Source of the DNA: Stutzerimonas urumqiensis
GTDB taxonomy: Bacteria > Pseudomonadota > Gammaproteobacteria > Pseudomonadales > Pseudomonadaceae
Direction: 5' to 3'
DNA length: 64,000 bases
Assembly (NCBI RefSeq): GCF_003640395.1
Contig: NZ_RBZQ01000004.1
Span: forward strand, 372,001-436,000
The translations under genes and the position numbers were made by a program. This document shows, in pieces, positions 17,338 through 27,048 of this stretch. The notes below the pieces were generated by a model. That model was not told where the DNA came from and ran no database searches. It worked only from the letters and a program-made list of their open reading frames with translations. Position 1 is the stretch's first letter. The number at the start of each line of letters is the position of its first letter.

Positions 17338-18654
17338 TCAAGCGTAGAAATCCACCAGCCCACGACCGCCGGCCGTGCGGCCCGAGCTTATTTCGCTGGT
17401 CGAGACGAGGACATCGCCGTCGGTGCCCGGCGTGCCGCCGTTCGGACCGCCTCGCCCCTGCCCTTGTCCGTCGCCCTGCCCTTGCGAGCCACGGGCGAGC
17501 GACTGGTCCGAGACGTTGACGTCCATCAGGTTCATGCCCTGCTGGGTGAACATGTCACGCAGGCGCTGAGATTGGCTTTCCAGCGCTTCGCGAACGCCAG
17601 CATGCGGGCTCATGAAGGTCACCTGGGTCTGGTCCTTGTTCAATTCGATGCGAACCTCCAGCCGACCCAGCTCCGCCGGATCGAGCTGGATTTCCGCGGA
17701 TTTCAGGTTCTGGCTGGACAGCCACATCACGCGATCGACCACCGCCTCGCTCCAGTTCCCCTGCTGCATCTGCACCGGCTGGCCGGGCACCTGCGTCAGT
17801 CGCTGGGCCTGCTGGGTCTGCTGTACCTGCGAGATGGCCTGACCGAGCGCATTCAGCCGCAGCGCCAATGGCTCGCTGGTCGAACGAGACTCCTTGGCGC
17901 CCTCCTGCGCTTCGAGGGTTTCGCCGAGCGCCGCCAGTGCGGCATCCGGCTGAACCTCTGCGGTGGGCTGCTCGCCAGGGTTGGCGGAAAGCAGCGTCGC
18001 GGCAAAGGATTCGGTCTTGGCGCCGCCTTTGGCTGCGGCATCGGCCGACGTGCCGAGGGAAAGCAGCTGGCCCTCGGCTTCGCCACCCTCGGCCGACGCC
18101 TGCCCCTCGGCTTGTGCCATTGGCCCGCTCGCGCCTGTCAGGCCGGATGTCGGCAACGCGGTGGCCGCCGTGGTCGGGGCGGTTTCGGCCGGCGGCAACC
18201 CGCTCGGTACGGTCGCCGATGCCGGAGCGGGCGGCGGAAACTGCCCCGACAAGCCAAGCATCAACAGGGGATCGAGCTCGCTCTCCGGGATCGGCTCGTC
18301 CGCGACCGGCAAGGCATTGCCGTCTTCGGCCACTGCCGGTTTTACGTCGGCAGCCGCCGGGCTTTCTTCGTCGGCCGCCTGGGTCGAAGTTTCGGTGGCG
18401 GTGTCGCGATCTGCCTGGCTCGTCTCCTTGCGCTCGGCGGGCTTGGCCCGCGCCGGCGCTTCGGACCGCTCGGCTGGGCGCGCCGCCGGCTCTGGCGGGC
18501 GTTCGGCGGCCTTGGGCTGGCGCTCCTTGGCGTAGACCTCGGCGAAACGGTCGGCGTTATTGGCGGCAGCCGTCGTTGCGGTCGCGCGGGCGGCCGTCGG
18601 CCGGATGCCAAGATCGGGAGTCAGTTTGAGCAGTGCGTCGGTCGTCACGGACAT
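17338..18654 (-). CDS. fliK: FliK, flagellar hook-length control protein
   Basis: FliK is exported as a ruler that stops hook growth and triggers the FlhB switch. The 438-residue protein has a long Ala/Pro/Glu-rich, low-complexity N-terminal two thirds and a conserved Flg_hook domain near residues ~305-395 (WSEAVVDRVMWLSSQ...IQLDPAELGRLEVRI). A glycine/glutamine-rich tail follows. The ATG at 18654 (MSVTTDALLKL) is the natural start; the frame remains open further upstream without a good ribosome site. It follows hptB by 74 bp. Confidence 0.92.
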   Translation of the reverse strand: MSVTTDALLKLTPDLGIRPTAARATATTAAANNADRFAEVYAKERQPKAAERPPEPAARPAERSEAPARAKPAERKETSQADRDTATETSTQAADEESPAAADVKPAVAEDGNALPVADEPIPESELDPLLMLGLSGQFPPPAPASATVPSGLPPAETAPTTAATALPTSGLTGASGPMAQAEGQASAEGGEAEGQLLSLGTSADAAAKGGAKTESFAATLLSANPGEQPTAEVQPDAALAALGETLEAQEGAKESRSTSEPLALRLNALGQAISQVQQTQQAQRLTQVPGQPVQMQQGNWSEAVVDRVMWLSSQNLKSAEIQLDPAELGRLEVRIELNKDQTQVTFMSPHAGVREALESQSQRLRDMFTQQGMNLMDVNVSDQSLARGSQGQGDGQGQGRGGPNGGTPGTDGDVLVSTSEISSGRTAGGRGLVDFYA

Positions 18655-18728
18655 GGGGGCGTTCCGCCAGAAAGAAGTCTCGTCAGCCACGCAAGCAATT
18701 TCGGGGCCAGCATCGGCCAGACGAGGCG

Positions 18729-19085
18729 TCACCCCAGCGTGAAGCGCTGACGCTCCGAACGCATCAGGATCCGGACGATGGCGAACTCGCGCTCGATGCG
18801 ATCGATCAGCCCGTCGGCTTGCTCGATCGCTCCCTCCCGGGCAGCGTCTTCCAGCGCTCGACAGAGCTCGGTGAGCAGCGTGGCGCCCATGTTGCTGCAA
18901 CTCCCCTTGAAGCTGTGGGCGGCGCGCCGAAGCCCCTCGCCATCGCCGGCTTCGAGCGCCTGATGCAGCAGCTGCACGCGCTCTTCGGAATCCTTGAGAA
19001 AGGTGTCCAGCAGGACGGGGTATTCATCTTCCATGACGTCTTGCAAGGTAGCCAGGACGGCGCTGTCAAGGTGGACGTCGGACAC
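18729..19085 (-). CDS. hptB: HptB-like histidine phosphotransfer protein
   Basis: This 118-residue protein is a single Hpt domain with phosphoacceptor His57 in RRAAHSFKGSCSNMGA. In P. aeruginosa HptB receives phosphate from hybrid kinases and passes it to HsbR, controlling the HsbA/FlgM partner switch and the motile-to-sessile decision. Here the order hsbA-hsbR-hptB is embedded between fliJ and fliK, supporting that identity. The assignment is by domain and neighbours, so the symbol is inferred. Confidence 0.88.
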   Translation of the reverse strand: MSDVHLDSAVLATLQDVMEDEYPVLLDTFLKDSEERVQLLHQALEAGDGEGLRRAAHSFKGSCSNMGATLLTELCRALEDAAREGAIEQADGLIDRIEREFAIVRILMRSERQRFTLG

Positions 19086-19114
19086 CGGATCGCTCCTAAC
19101 GGGAAGGTCGGAGA

Positions 19115-20809
19115 TTATGCCTCACGGTCCCAGCGGAACTCCACGCTGATTCCGCGCCCTCCCGGTCGCCAGGAAAAGCCATCGGCAAGTTCGCGGATCA
19201 GGCGGATGCCACGACCGGACAGCCCCTCGGCCCGGTATTCGGCCTGCAGCACGCGTTCGACGTCGAAGCCTGGCCCGCTGTCATCGACGGTGATCGACAG
19301 GCGCCCGCCGGTGTCGGTATGGGAGACGTCGATGCCGATGCAGACGTGACCGTCGCTCAGCGCGCGCAGGCGGTTCTGGCGCTCGCTGTAATAGTCGCTG
19401 AACCCCTTGGCACTGGCCTTCAGCCGGGAATCGAGCCGAAGCACGCCATGTTCCAGCGCGTTGGAATACAGCTCGGCCAACACCGTGTAGACGGTACCCG
19501 CCTGGTGCCGCAACTCATGCACCTGCAACAGCAATTGCAGGAGCGATGGCAGCGGATTGAAGTTGCGCAGTGTTTCGGCGCGAAGCTCGAAGCGCGCCGA
19601 CCAGTCGAGCGGGCTCGGCTGCGGTGTGCCGACGAACGCCAGCGGTGCCGGCGTGAGCGTCAGCCCGTCGACCAGGGTCACCTCGACCAGGCTGAGGTCG
19701 TCCTGCACCTGGCCATGAAAGGCCAGCAGGGCTTGCTGGATGCGGTCGATCGACGACTCCGAGGGCCTGGCATCGTCCAGGACCTGCAGCAACCGCTGCT
19801 CACCGAACATCTCATCCTGCGCATTGCGGCTTTCCAGCACGCCGTCCGACAGCAGCAGCAGCCGGTCGCCTGGCTGAACGGGCACCACGTCGAAGCGGTC
19901 GTCGAAATTCCCCGGTTCCACCACGCCGAGCGGAAGGTGGCGCGAGACCAATGGCGCGTGGCGGCCGTCGGCACGAATGACGTAGCCATCCGGCAACCCG
20001 CCGTTCCAGACGTGCAGCGTGCCCTTCTGCAGCGAGATGTCGAGCAGCGTCGCGCAGCAGAACACGCCGACCGGCAGGATTCGCTTGAGCTTGGCATTCA
20101 TCTCGCGCAGCACGTCGCCGCTGGAATAGCCCTTGGCGGCCATGCCGTAGAACGTCTCGGCCAGCGGCATGGCGCCGATCGCCGCCGGAAGACCGTGGCC
20201 GGTAAAGTCCCCGAGCAGGACGAACATCCGGTCGGTCGGCGTCTGCGCCGCGAGCAGCAGATCGCCGTTGAACAGCGCCAGCGGCGATTGCACATAGCGA
20301 ATGTTCGGCGCATCCAGGCAGCCGGCGTGGGCCACCTTGTCGAAGATCGCCTTGGCGACCTGCTGCTCGTTGAGCAACTGCTGGTTTTGCCGTGCGATCA
20401 GGTCGCGCTGTTGCCGCACGGTGGCCTGCAACCGGCGCAGGCGACCCATCGCCTGGATCTTGGCCTCGAGGATGATCGGGTTGTACGGCTTGGAAATGAA
20501 ATCGTCGCCGCCCGCCTCCAGGCATCGCACCAGGGCTTCGTTCTCGGCCAGCGACGTGAGGAAGATGATCGGCACCAGCTCGTCGCCGGCCAGCTGCTTG
20601 ATCCGCTCGGCCGCCTCGAAGCCATCCATCACCGGCATCAGGGCATCCATCAGCACCAGCTGCGGATGCTCATGCTCGAAGATCGAGATCGCCTCATGGC
20701 CGTTGCCGGCGGTCAGCACCCGGTGGCCCTGGCGGCTGACGATCGTCGACAGCAGCATCCGATCGGCGGGATTGTCCTCGGCGATCAGGATCGTCAGTCG
20801 GCGCGGCAT
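19115..20809 (-). CDS. hsbR: HsbR-like response regulator with PP2C phosphatase and kinase-type ATPase domains
   Basis: This 564-residue protein has three parts. A receiver domain (1-~120) carries phospho-acceptor Asp55 in LVLMDALMP. A coiled linker (~125-160) leads to a SpoIIE/PP2C-type serine phosphatase (about 165-385, with LLGDFTGHGLPAAIGAMP and LLLLSDGVLE). The C-terminal HATPase domain (about 410-560) ends with VDDSGPGFD and GRGIRLIREL. In the HptB pathway, HsbR dephosphorylates or phosphorylates HsbA depending on its receiver state. It is one base from hsbA and 29 bp before hptB, consistent with a partner-switch operon. Confidence 0.9.
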   Translation of the reverse strand: MPRRLTILIAEDNPADRMLLSTIVSRQGHRVLTAGNGHEAISIFEHEHPQLVLMDALMPVMDGFEAAERIKQLAGDELVPIIFLTSLAENEALVRCLEAGGDDFISKPYNPIILEAKIQAMGRLRRLQATVRQQRDLIARQNQQLLNEQQVAKAIFDKVAHAGCLDAPNIRYVQSPLALFNGDLLLAAQTPTDRMFVLLGDFTGHGLPAAIGAMPLAETFYGMAAKGYSSGDVLREMNAKLKRILPVGVFCCATLLDISLQKGTLHVWNGGLPDGYVIRADGRHAPLVSRHLPLGVVEPGNFDDRFDVVPVQPGDRLLLLSDGVLESRNAQDEMFGEQRLLQVLDDARPSESSIDRIQQALLAFHGQVQDDLSLVEVTLVDGLTLTPAPLAFVGTPQPSPLDWSARFELRAETLRNFNPLPSLLQLLLQVHELRHQAGTVYTVLAELYSNALEHGVLRLDSRLKASAKGFSDYYSERQNRLRALSDGHVCIGIDVSHTDTGGRLSITVDDSGPGFDVERVLQAEYRAEGLSGRGIRLIRELADGFSWRPGGRGISVEFRWDREA

Positions 20810-20810
20810 G

Positions 20811-21116
20811 TCATTCGATCTTGAACAGCTGCTCGAAGTTGGAAATCGCCAGCACCTTGCGCACCTCCGAGTTGCAGTGAACGAGACGGATGTCCGACTT
20901 GTCGCCGCCGGCGTGGTCGCGCAGCAGCAGCAACATGCCGAGGGCGGAGCTGTCCAGGTAGGTCGCCTCCTTCAGGTCGACGACATAGCGCTGCGGCGTC
21001 GCGCCGACGCTCTGGTACGCATCGCGAAACGCCTGGTGAGTGCTGAAATCGAAGCGGCCTCGGATGTGAATGGTCAATTCCTGATCATCAGCCGAGAGCT
21101 GCGAGGTGATTGTCAT
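20811..21116 (-). CDS. hsbA: HsbA-like STAS anti-sigma factor antagonist
   Basis: This 101-residue STAS-domain protein has the phospho-serine region YLDSSALGMLLLL (Ser56/57). In P. aeruginosa HsbA binds the anti-sigma factor FlgM when unphosphorylated, freeing FliA, and binds a diguanylate cyclase when phosphorylated. I use the ATG at 21116, which has AGGAG about six bases upstream; the frame extends to 21167 without a comparable site. The next gene (hsbR) begins one base later, so the two are coupled. Confidence 0.9.
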   Translation of the reverse strand: MTITSQLSADDQELTIHIRGRFDFSTHQAFRDAYQSVGATPQRYVVDLKEATYLDSSALGMLLLLRDHAGGDKSDIRLVHCNSEVRKVLAISNFEQLFKIE

Positions 21117-21194
21117 GTGACACTCCTGTTTCAAGCGGGCCGCCGCCGGATGCGGGATGTCAGACATTTAGCAGCCGAACCGCCTCGCGGCAAC

Positions 21195-21647
21195 TCAATC
21201 GTTGCGCGGGCGGCCGGCCAGTCGCTGGGAAAACTCGTCGAGCAGGCGCTGCTCGCGCTTGTCGGCGGCGACTCGCGCCTCCTGCAGGTAGCGCTCGACC
21301 AGCTTGCGCAGTCCTTCCAGCCGCGCGTGGCGCTGCTGCCATTGCTGGCGCAGCTTGGCGAGGTTGTTCTCGTACCAGGCGACGCTACGTCGCTGCTGGC
21401 CGATCGCCGATTCGAGCTGGGTAAGGAAGCGCTGGTAATTCATCAGCCAGTCGCCCGAAACGCCCCGACTGCCCTGCGACATCCACTGTTGCTGATAGTC
21501 GCCGAGATACTGCTCGAGCTCGGTGAGCTTCGTCTGCGCCTGGGCAAGCTGGGTCTGGCCCTGGCCGAAGGCCTTGGCCGCCTCGCGTTCTTCCCGTTCG
21601 GCCATGTCGATCACCGGCGCCAGGCGCGCCGCGCGGCTGGTGCTCAT
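21195..21647 (-). CDS. fliJ: FliJ, flagellar export chaperone/ATPase stalk
   Basis: FliJ is a 150-residue coiled-coil protein that inserts into the FliI ring and links to FlhA. It is rich in Gln, Glu, Arg and Leu with no hydrophobic core beyond heptads, as is normal for FliJ. It follows fliI by 21 bp and precedes hsbA by 78 bp. The recognition rests on composition, length and position. Confidence 0.92.
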   Translation of the reverse strand: MSTSRAARLAPVIDMAEREEREAAKAFGQGQTQLAQAQTKLTELEQYLGDYQQQWMSQGSRGVSGDWLMNYQRFLTQLESAIGQQRRSVAWYENNLAKLRQQWQQRHARLEGLRKLVERYLQEARVAADKREQRLLDEFSQRLAGRPRND

Positions 21648-21668
21648 TCACGCCTCGCCGGGACCGGA

Positions 21669-23027
21669 TCAGCCATTGGCCTTGGCCCCGAACACCGAGG
21701 CCAGGTGCGCAGCGCTGCGGTCCAGCCCTTCGCTTTCGTCCAGGCCCTGGCGCAGGTAGCGGACCATGTCGGCTTGCCGGGCGATCGCAAGGTCCGTCTC
21801 CGGGTCGCCACCGGGCACATAGGCGCCCACGCTGATGAGGTCGCGGCTCTGCTGGTAGCGCGACCAAAGCTGCTTGAAGCGCTGCGAGCCGCGCAGGTGC
21901 TCGGGGCTGACCACGGCCGGCATGACGCGGCTGATGGAGGCTTCGATGTCGATCGCCGGGTAGTGCCCTTCTTCGGCGAGCCGGCGCGAGAGCACGATAT
22001 GGCCATCGAGCACGCCACGCGCCGCATCGGCGATCGGGTCCTGCTGGTCATCGCCCTCGGACAGCACGGTGTAGAAGGCGGTGATCGAGCCACCGCCCTT
22101 CTCCGCATTGCCGGCACGCTCGACCAGGCTCGGCAACTTGGCGAACACCGACGGCGGATAGCCCTTGGTCGCCGGCGGCTCGCCGATGGCCAGCGCAATC
22201 TCCCGCTGCGCCTGGGCATAGCGGGTCAGCGAATCCATCAGCAGCAAGACGTTCTTGCCCTTGTCGCGGAAGTACTCGGCGATGCGCGTGCAGTACTGGG
22301 CGGCGCGCAGGCGCATCAAGGGCGCATCGTCCGCCGGCGAGGCGACCACGACCGAACGCTTGATGCTCTCTTCGCCGAGGATGTGCTCGATGAATTCCTT
22401 CACTTCGCGACCGCGCTCGCCGATCAGGCCGACCACGATGATGTCGGCCTCGGTGAAGCGGGTCATCATGCCCAGCAGCACCGACTTGCCGACGCCGGTG
22501 CCGGCGAACAGGCCCAGGCGCTGGCCACGGCCGACCGTCAGCAGCCCGTTGATGCAACGGATGCCGACATCCAGCGGCTCGCTGATCGGGTGGCGCTTGA
22601 GCGGGTTGATCACCGGGCCGTCCATCGGCACCCAGTCCTCGGCCTTCATCCCGCCCTTGCCGTCGAGCGCGCGACCGGCGCCATCGAGGACGCGGCCGAG
22701 CATCGAGGTGCCCATCGGTAGCCGGCCGGTGTCGGGCAGCGGCACCACCCGGGCGCCGGGCGCGATGCCGGCCAGGCTGCCGACCGGCATCAGGTAGAGC
22801 TTGCCGCTGGCGAACCCCATCACCTCTGCCTCGACCTGCGTCGGGTGGTAGCTGTCGTCGTTGATGACCAGGCATCGGCTGCCGATCGCAGCGCGCAGCC
22901 CCTCGGCTTCGAGCGTCAGGCCAACCATGCGCAGCAGCCGACCTTCGAGAATCGGCTGGGCCGGCAGCTTGACGGCGTCCAGGTAGGTGTCGAAGCGCCG
23001 CATGAAGCTGGTTCGTTCAAGTCGCAT
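21669..23027 (-). CDS. fliI: FliI, flagellum-specific export ATPase
   Basis: FliI powers or primes flagellar export and is a paralogue of F1-ATPase beta. The 452-residue protein shows Walker A AGTGVGKS (175-182), LIGERGREV and a Walker [19 protein letters not shown] start at the ATG at 23027 (MRLERTSF), which matches the usual N-terminus and has GGAG about seven bases upstream; it overlaps the fliH stop by 11 bases. An upstream open frame to 23066 is not needed. Confidence 0.96.
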   Translation of the reverse strand: MRLERTSFMRRFDTYLDAVKLPAQPILEGRLLRMVGLTLEAEGLRAAIGSRCLVINDDSYHPTQVEAEVMGFASGKLYLMPVGSLAGIAPGARVVPLPDTGRLPMGTSMLGRVLDGAGRALDGKGGMKAEDWVPMDGPVINPLKRHPISEPLDVGIRCINGLLTVGRGQRLGLFAGTGVGKSVLLGMMTRFTEADIIVVGLIGERGREVKEFIEHILGEESIKRSVVVASPADDAPLMRLRAAQYCTRIAEYFRDKGKNVLLLMDSLTRYAQAQREIALAIGEPPATKGYPPSVFAKLPSLVERAGNAEKGGGSITAFYTVLSEGDDQQDPIADAARGVLDGHIVLSRRLAEEGHYPAIDIEASISRVMPAVVSPEHLRGSQRFKQLWSRYQQSRDLISVGAYVPGGDPETDLAIARQADMVRYLRQGLDESEGLDRSAAHLASVFGAKANG

Positions 23028-23796
23028 CGCGGTGCTCCACGTCGCCCGACAGATCGAGCGAGACATCGGCGGGCGGCGGGTTGGTGGCGTTCTCCCGCTG
23101 CTGCTCGAACACTTGTTTGATCGCCTGCGTCAGGCGCGTCTCGACGCTGGCATCGATGCGGCTGTGCTCGGTTTCGATCCGGCAGCCGCCAGGCAGCAGG
23201 CTGTCGTCCTCGAGGATTTTCCAGCGCTCTTCATGGCGCTCGCGCAACGCCTTCACGACCTCGAAATCCTGGGGGTTGATGAAGATGCGGATGTTCTCCG
23301 CCCCCATCGGCAGCAACTTGAGGGCCTCGCGCAGGACGTGACGAATCTGGCTGGAGTCGATGATCAGGTCACGCTGGATGACCTCTCGTGCCAGATGGCT
23401 GACCAGCGTGACCATCGCATGCTCGAGGTTGCGGTCCTGGTCGGCGATCGGTTCGAGCAGTTGCGTCATCAATTGCTCGAGCGATGCAAGACGCGGCGCC
23501 AGGGCCGTCTCCGCCTCTTGGCGCGCCTTGAGCTGGCCGGCATGGAAGCCGTCCTTTTCGCCAGTGGCGAAGCCTTCGTTGTAGGCCTCCTGGCGGATGG
23601 CCTCCAGCTCGTCGAGCGTCAGCGGTTTGACGTGCTCGACCGGCACATCCTCGATATGCGAGGGCTCGGGCTCCGGCTCGGGCGCTTCCAGCACCTGCGG
23701 CTCGGGCAGGTCGGGGTCGAAGCTCGGCAACGCCCAGCGGTCGAAGGCCCCGAGGTCCTTCGCGCGGATCAGCTCGCTGGGGTTGTCTTTGGCCAT
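23017..23796 (-). CDS. fliH: FliH, negative regulator of FliI
   Basis: FliH forms the peripheral stalk of the export ATPase. The 259-residue protein starts with a low-complexity acidic/Pro region and continues with a long helical segment rich in Glu and Ala. A C-terminal domain follows (~130-235, [27 protein letters not shown]). It is 10 bp after fliG and overlaps fliI. Confidence 0.93.
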   Translation of the reverse strand: MAKDNPSELIRAKDLGAFDRWALPSFDPDLPEPQVLEAPEPEPEPSHIEDVPVEHVKPLTLDELEAIRQEAYNEGFATGEKDGFHAGQLKARQEAETALAPRLASLEQLMTQLLEPIADQDRNLEHAMVTLVSHLAREVIQRDLIIDSSQIRHVLREALKLLPMGAENIRIFINPQDFEVVKALRERHEERWKILEDDSLLPGGCRIETEHSRIDASVETRLTQAIKQVFEQQRENATNPPPADVSLDLSGDVEHRDAT

Positions 23797-23806
23797 CGAC
23801 CGTTCC

Positions 23807-24823
23807 TCAGATCATTTCTTCGCCGCCCTTGCCACCGAGCACGATTTCCCCGGCTTCGGCCATGCGACGGGCGATGGTGAGAATTTCCTTCTGTGCGTTC
23901 TCGACGTCGCTGACGCGCACCGGCCCCTTGGCCTCAAGGTCGTCACGCAGCAGTTCGGCCGCACGCTTGGACATGTTCTTGAACACCTTGTCCTTGATGC
24001 CGTCGTCGGCCCCTTTGAGCGCCAGTACCAGCACCTCGGACGATACCTCGCGCATCAAGGCCTGGATGCCGCGGTCGTCGACGTCGGCCAGGTTGTCGAA
24101 GACGAACATCAGGTCCTCGATCTGGCTGGACAGGTCGGCATCGACATCGCGGATCGCGTCCATGAGCTGGCCTTCGACCGAGCTGTCGAGGTAGTTCATG
24201 ATGTCGGCGGCGCGCTTGACGCCGCCGAGCGCGGCGCGCGTGGTGTTGGCGCTGCCGGAGAACTGCTTCTCCAGGATCAGGTTCAGCTCCTTCAGGGCGG
24301 CCGGTTGCACGGTGTTGAGCGAGGAGACCCGCAGCACGATGTCCAGCCGGACCTTGTGATCGAAGTGCGACAGCACTTCGCCGGCCTGGTCCGGATCGAG
24401 GTAGGCGACGACGATCGCCTGGATCTGCGGGTGCTCGTAGCGGATGACGTCCGCGACCGCGCGCGGTTCCATCCACTTGAGGCTGTCCAGGCCGCTGGTG
24501 CTGCCGCCCAGCAGGATGCGATCGATCAGGCCGCCGGCCTTTTCCTCGCCCAGCGCGGCGGTGAGCATCTTGCGGATGTAGCCGTCGGCGCCAACGCCCA
24601 GGCTGGTCTGGTCGCCGACGATCTCGACGAACTCGCCCATCACCTGCTCGATCTGCGCACGCTGCACGTTGCGCATCTGGGCCATCGCGGTGCCGACCTT
24701 CTGCACTTCTTTCGGCCCCATGTGGCGCAGCACCTGGGCGGCGTCGGTTTCGCCGAGCGACAGCAGGAGGATCGCGGCCTTGTCGACCTTGGACAGTTTG
24801 ACGGGAACTCGATTGTCACTCAT
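23807..24823 (-). CDS. fliG: FliG, flagellar motor switch protein
   Basis: FliG couples the stator to rotor torque. The 338-residue protein has the N-terminal FliF-binding region (KVDKAAILLLSLGE), middle armadillo domain and a C-terminal torque helix containing the charged residues of DDLEAKGPVRVSDVENAQ. The start overlaps the fliF 3' end by eight bases. Length is typical. Confidence 0.97.
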   Translation of the reverse strand: MSDNRVPVKLSKVDKAAILLLSLGETDAAQVLRHMGPKEVQKVGTAMAQMRNVQRAQIEQVMGEFVEIVGDQTSLGVGADGYIRKMLTAALGEEKAGGLIDRILLGGSTSGLDSLKWMEPRAVADVIRYEHPQIQAIVVAYLDPDQAGEVLSHFDHKVRLDIVLRVSSLNTVQPAALKELNLILEKQFSGSANTTRAALGGVKRAADIMNYLDSSVEGQLMDAIRDVDADLSSQIEDLMFVFDNLADVDDRGIQALMREVSSEVLVLALKGADDGIKDKVFKNMSKRAAELLRDDLEAKGPVRVSDVENAQKEILTIARRMAEAGEIVLGGKGGEEMI

Positions 24824-26606
24824 CGGCGTTGATCCACTCTTTCACGACCTGGGCGACACGGCCCGGGTCTTCGGCCACCAGACTCTTGATCGCGTTGAGT
24901 TGGGCATCATACCCCTCGGTCGGGCTGGGCAGCAGGATGCTCTGCGGCCCGCTGAGGCTTACCCGATCACTGGCAAGCTCACCGTCGATACCTCCCATTT
25001 CGCCGAGATCGACATCGGCGTTGCGGTCGCCTGCGACCAGTTCCTTGCCTTTCGGATTGGTCAGGTTGTTCAGCACCGGACGCAGCACGCCGAACACCAG
25101 CACCAGGATGAACAGCACCCCCAGCACCTGCTTGACCACATCCCAGAACCAGGGTTGCGAGTAGAACGGCACCTCGAAGTCGACTTCGGCGGTATCCGGG
25201 GCGAACGGCGTGTTGATGACGCTCACGCTGTCGCCGCGCGAAGCGTCATAACCCACCGAGTCCTGAACGAGGCGCGTGAAGCGCGCCAGATCCTCGGCGC
25301 TCCAGGGTTCGCGCGTCACTTGGCCTTCGGCATTCACCACCACCTTGTCATCGATCACCACGGCGACCGACAGACGCTCGAGGCGACCGAGTTGCTGCTT
25401 GGTGTAGCTGATGGAACGGTCCAGCTCGTAGTTGCGGGTCGCCTGCTCGCGCTTGTCCGCCGGGTACGGCGCCAGCATCGGCTGGCCGGTCGCCGGATCG
25501 ATCACCTGCTGGCCGTTGGCATCCAGCAGCGGCTGACCGGGCGCCACCGCGCCAGCGGCGGCCGCCTGACCGCCGGCCTGCTCGGGCGCGGCGGCCGGTC
25601 CGGGGGGCTGGTTGCTCAGCGCACCCGGAACGCCCTGCGGCGGCAGGCTGCTCTGACGCTGTTCGGAAACGCTCTGCTCGCTGCGCAGGGCCGGCTGGTC
25701 CGGGTTGAAGGTTTCGGAGGTCGACTCGACCGAGCTGAAATCGACGTCGGCAGACACTTCGGCCTTGTAGCGGCCCATGCCGAGGACCGGTTGCAGGATG
25801 TTATGGACGCGCTGGGTGTACAGGCCTTCCATCCGACGGGTGTAGTCGAACTGCTTGCCGGCCATGCTCAGTTCCGTCATGCCCTGCTGATCGGACAACA
25901 GGTTGCCCTTCTGGTCGACGACGGTGATCTGCGACTTGCTCAGCTCCGGCACGCTGGTGGCGACCAGGTTGATGATCGCCATCACCTGGCTGGGCTCCAG
26001 CGTGCGGCCCGGGTACAGCTCGACCAGGACGGACGCGCTTGGCTTGCGCTCGTCACGCACGAAGACCGAGCTTTTCGGGATGGCCAGGTGCACGCGGGCA
26101 CTCTTGACGTTGTTGACGCTGGAGACGGTACGAGCCAGCTCGCCTTCCAGGCCGCGACGGTATCTTGTCGCTTCCATGAACTGGCTGGTGCCCAGGCCCT
26201 GCTCCTTGTCGAGGATTTCGAAACCGATGTTGCTGTCGGTCGGCGCAATGCCGGCACCGGCGAGCTTCAGGCGCGCGCGGGCCAGGTCCTCGGCCTTGAC
26301 CAGCAAGGCACCGGAGGTCGGCTCGACGGTATAGGCGATGTCTGCCGCGGCGAGGGTTTCCATCACCTGGTTGGCGTCCATCCCGGCGAGGCTGCCGAGC
26401 AGCGGGCGGTAGTCCGGCTGCTGCGACCAGAGCACGACGGCGAAACCGATGGCCACGCTCGCGGCCAGGCCGACCAACAGGCCGATCTGGCGCAGCATGG
26501 ACATGTCGGAGAGGTTTTCCAGGAATGCGAGGCCGAACAGCGGCTTCTTCGGCGCATCGGCTTCAAGGGTGGTCACTGGAACGTTGCTGGAGACGGCTTC
26601 AGCCAT
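24816..26606 (-). CDS. fliF: FliF, flagellar MS-ring protein
   Basis: FliF builds the MS ring in the inner membrane. The 596-residue protein has two membrane helices (about 40-60 and 478-500), with ring-building motif domains between them (PTSGALLVKAEDLARARLKLAGAG). A Gln/Ala/Pro-rich variable segment (~305-370) sits in the periplasmic part. The cytoplasmic C-terminal tail (SPTEGYDAQLNAIKSLVAEDP...VKEWIN) binds FliG. It follows fliE by 14 bp. Confidence 0.97.
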   Translation of the reverse strand: MAEAVSSNVPVTTLEADAPKKPLFGLAFLENLSDMSMLRQIGLLVGLAASVAIGFAVVLWSQQPDYRPLLGSLAGMDANQVMETLAAADIAYTVEPTSGALLVKAEDLARARLKLAGAGIAPTDSNIGFEILDKEQGLGTSQFMEATRYRRGLEGELARTVSSVNNVKSARVHLAIPKSSVFVRDERKPSASVLVELYPGRTLEPSQVMAIINLVATSVPELSKSQITVVDQKGNLLSDQQGMTELSMAGKQFDYTRRMEGLYTQRVHNILQPVLGMGRYKAEVSADVDFSSVESTSETFNPDQPALRSEQSVSEQRQSSLPPQGVPGALSNQPPGPAAAPEQAGGQAAAAGAVAPGQPLLDANGQQVIDPATGQPMLAPYPADKREQATRNYELDRSISYTKQQLGRLERLSVAVVIDDKVVVNAEGQVTREPWSAEDLARFTRLVQDSVGYDASRGDSVSVINTPFAPDTAEVDFEVPFYSQPWFWDVVKQVLGVLFILVLVFGVLRPVLNNLTNPKGKELVAGDRNADVDLGEMGGIDGELASDRVSLSGPQSILLPSPTEGYDAQLNAIKSLVAEDPGRVAQVVKEWINADE

Positions 26607-26620
26607 GATTCAACTTACCC

Positions 26621-26950
26621 TCAAACCGGCATTTGCATGATGTCTTGGTACGCCTGGACCAGCTTGTTGCGAACCTGGGTCAGCGCCTGGAAGGACACAC
26701 TGGCTTTTTGCGATGCGATCATCACGTCGGTCAGGTCGACGCCGCCCTGCCCCATTTCGAAGGCGGTGGCGAGCTGGCTCGACGCCTGCTGGGTCTCGGA
26801 GACCTTGTTCACCGCCTGGCCGAGCATGTCGGCGAAGCTCGGCGCACCGACCTCCTGGGGCGTTTCCACCGGCTTGGCGCGCGCCATCGCATCCATTTGC
26901 ATGGAGCGCATTTCCAGCATCAAGCGATTGAATTCGACACCCTGACTCAT
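26621..26950 (-). CDS. fliE: FliE, hook-basal body junction protein
   Basis: FliE joins the MS ring and rod. The 109-residue protein is largely helical and ends with the conserved [32 protein letters not shown] segment. GGAGGAA lies four to five bases before the ATG. It is the first gene of the fliE-to-fliK unit and lies 55 bases downstream of an RpoN promoter. In most Pseudomonas genomes fleQ-fleSR precede fliE; here they do not. Confidence 0.95.
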   Translation of the reverse strand: MSQGVEFNRLMLEMRSMQMDAMARAKPVETPQEVGAPSFADMLGQAVNKVSETQQASSQLATAFEMGQGGVDLTDVMIASQKASVSFQALTQVRNKLVQAYQDIMQMPV

Positions 26951-27005
26951 ACCCTTCCTCCGAAACCGCGGGTTTTTGACGCATCACCGTCGGCGAAAGG
27001 GTTTT

Positions 27006-27021
27006 TGCAACAAGGGTGCCA
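27006..27021 (-). promoter_or_regulatory. RpoN (sigma-54) promoter of fliE
   Basis: The minus-strand sequence TGGCACCCTTGTTGCA is a near-perfect match to TGGCACG-N4-TTGCW with GG-N10-GC. It ends 55 bases before the fliE ATG. Confidence 0.92.
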
Positions 27022-27048
27022 GATTGGCGAAGAGGGCCGGTTAGCGCG

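Noticed and set aside
20301..22721. An 806-residue plus-strand frame across hsbR, fliJ and fliI
   Set aside because: Same reason: the minus-strand genes have full domain signatures; this one has none.
24669..26945. A 758-residue plus-strand frame across fliF and fliE
   Set aside because: Shadow of fliF with no domain of its own.
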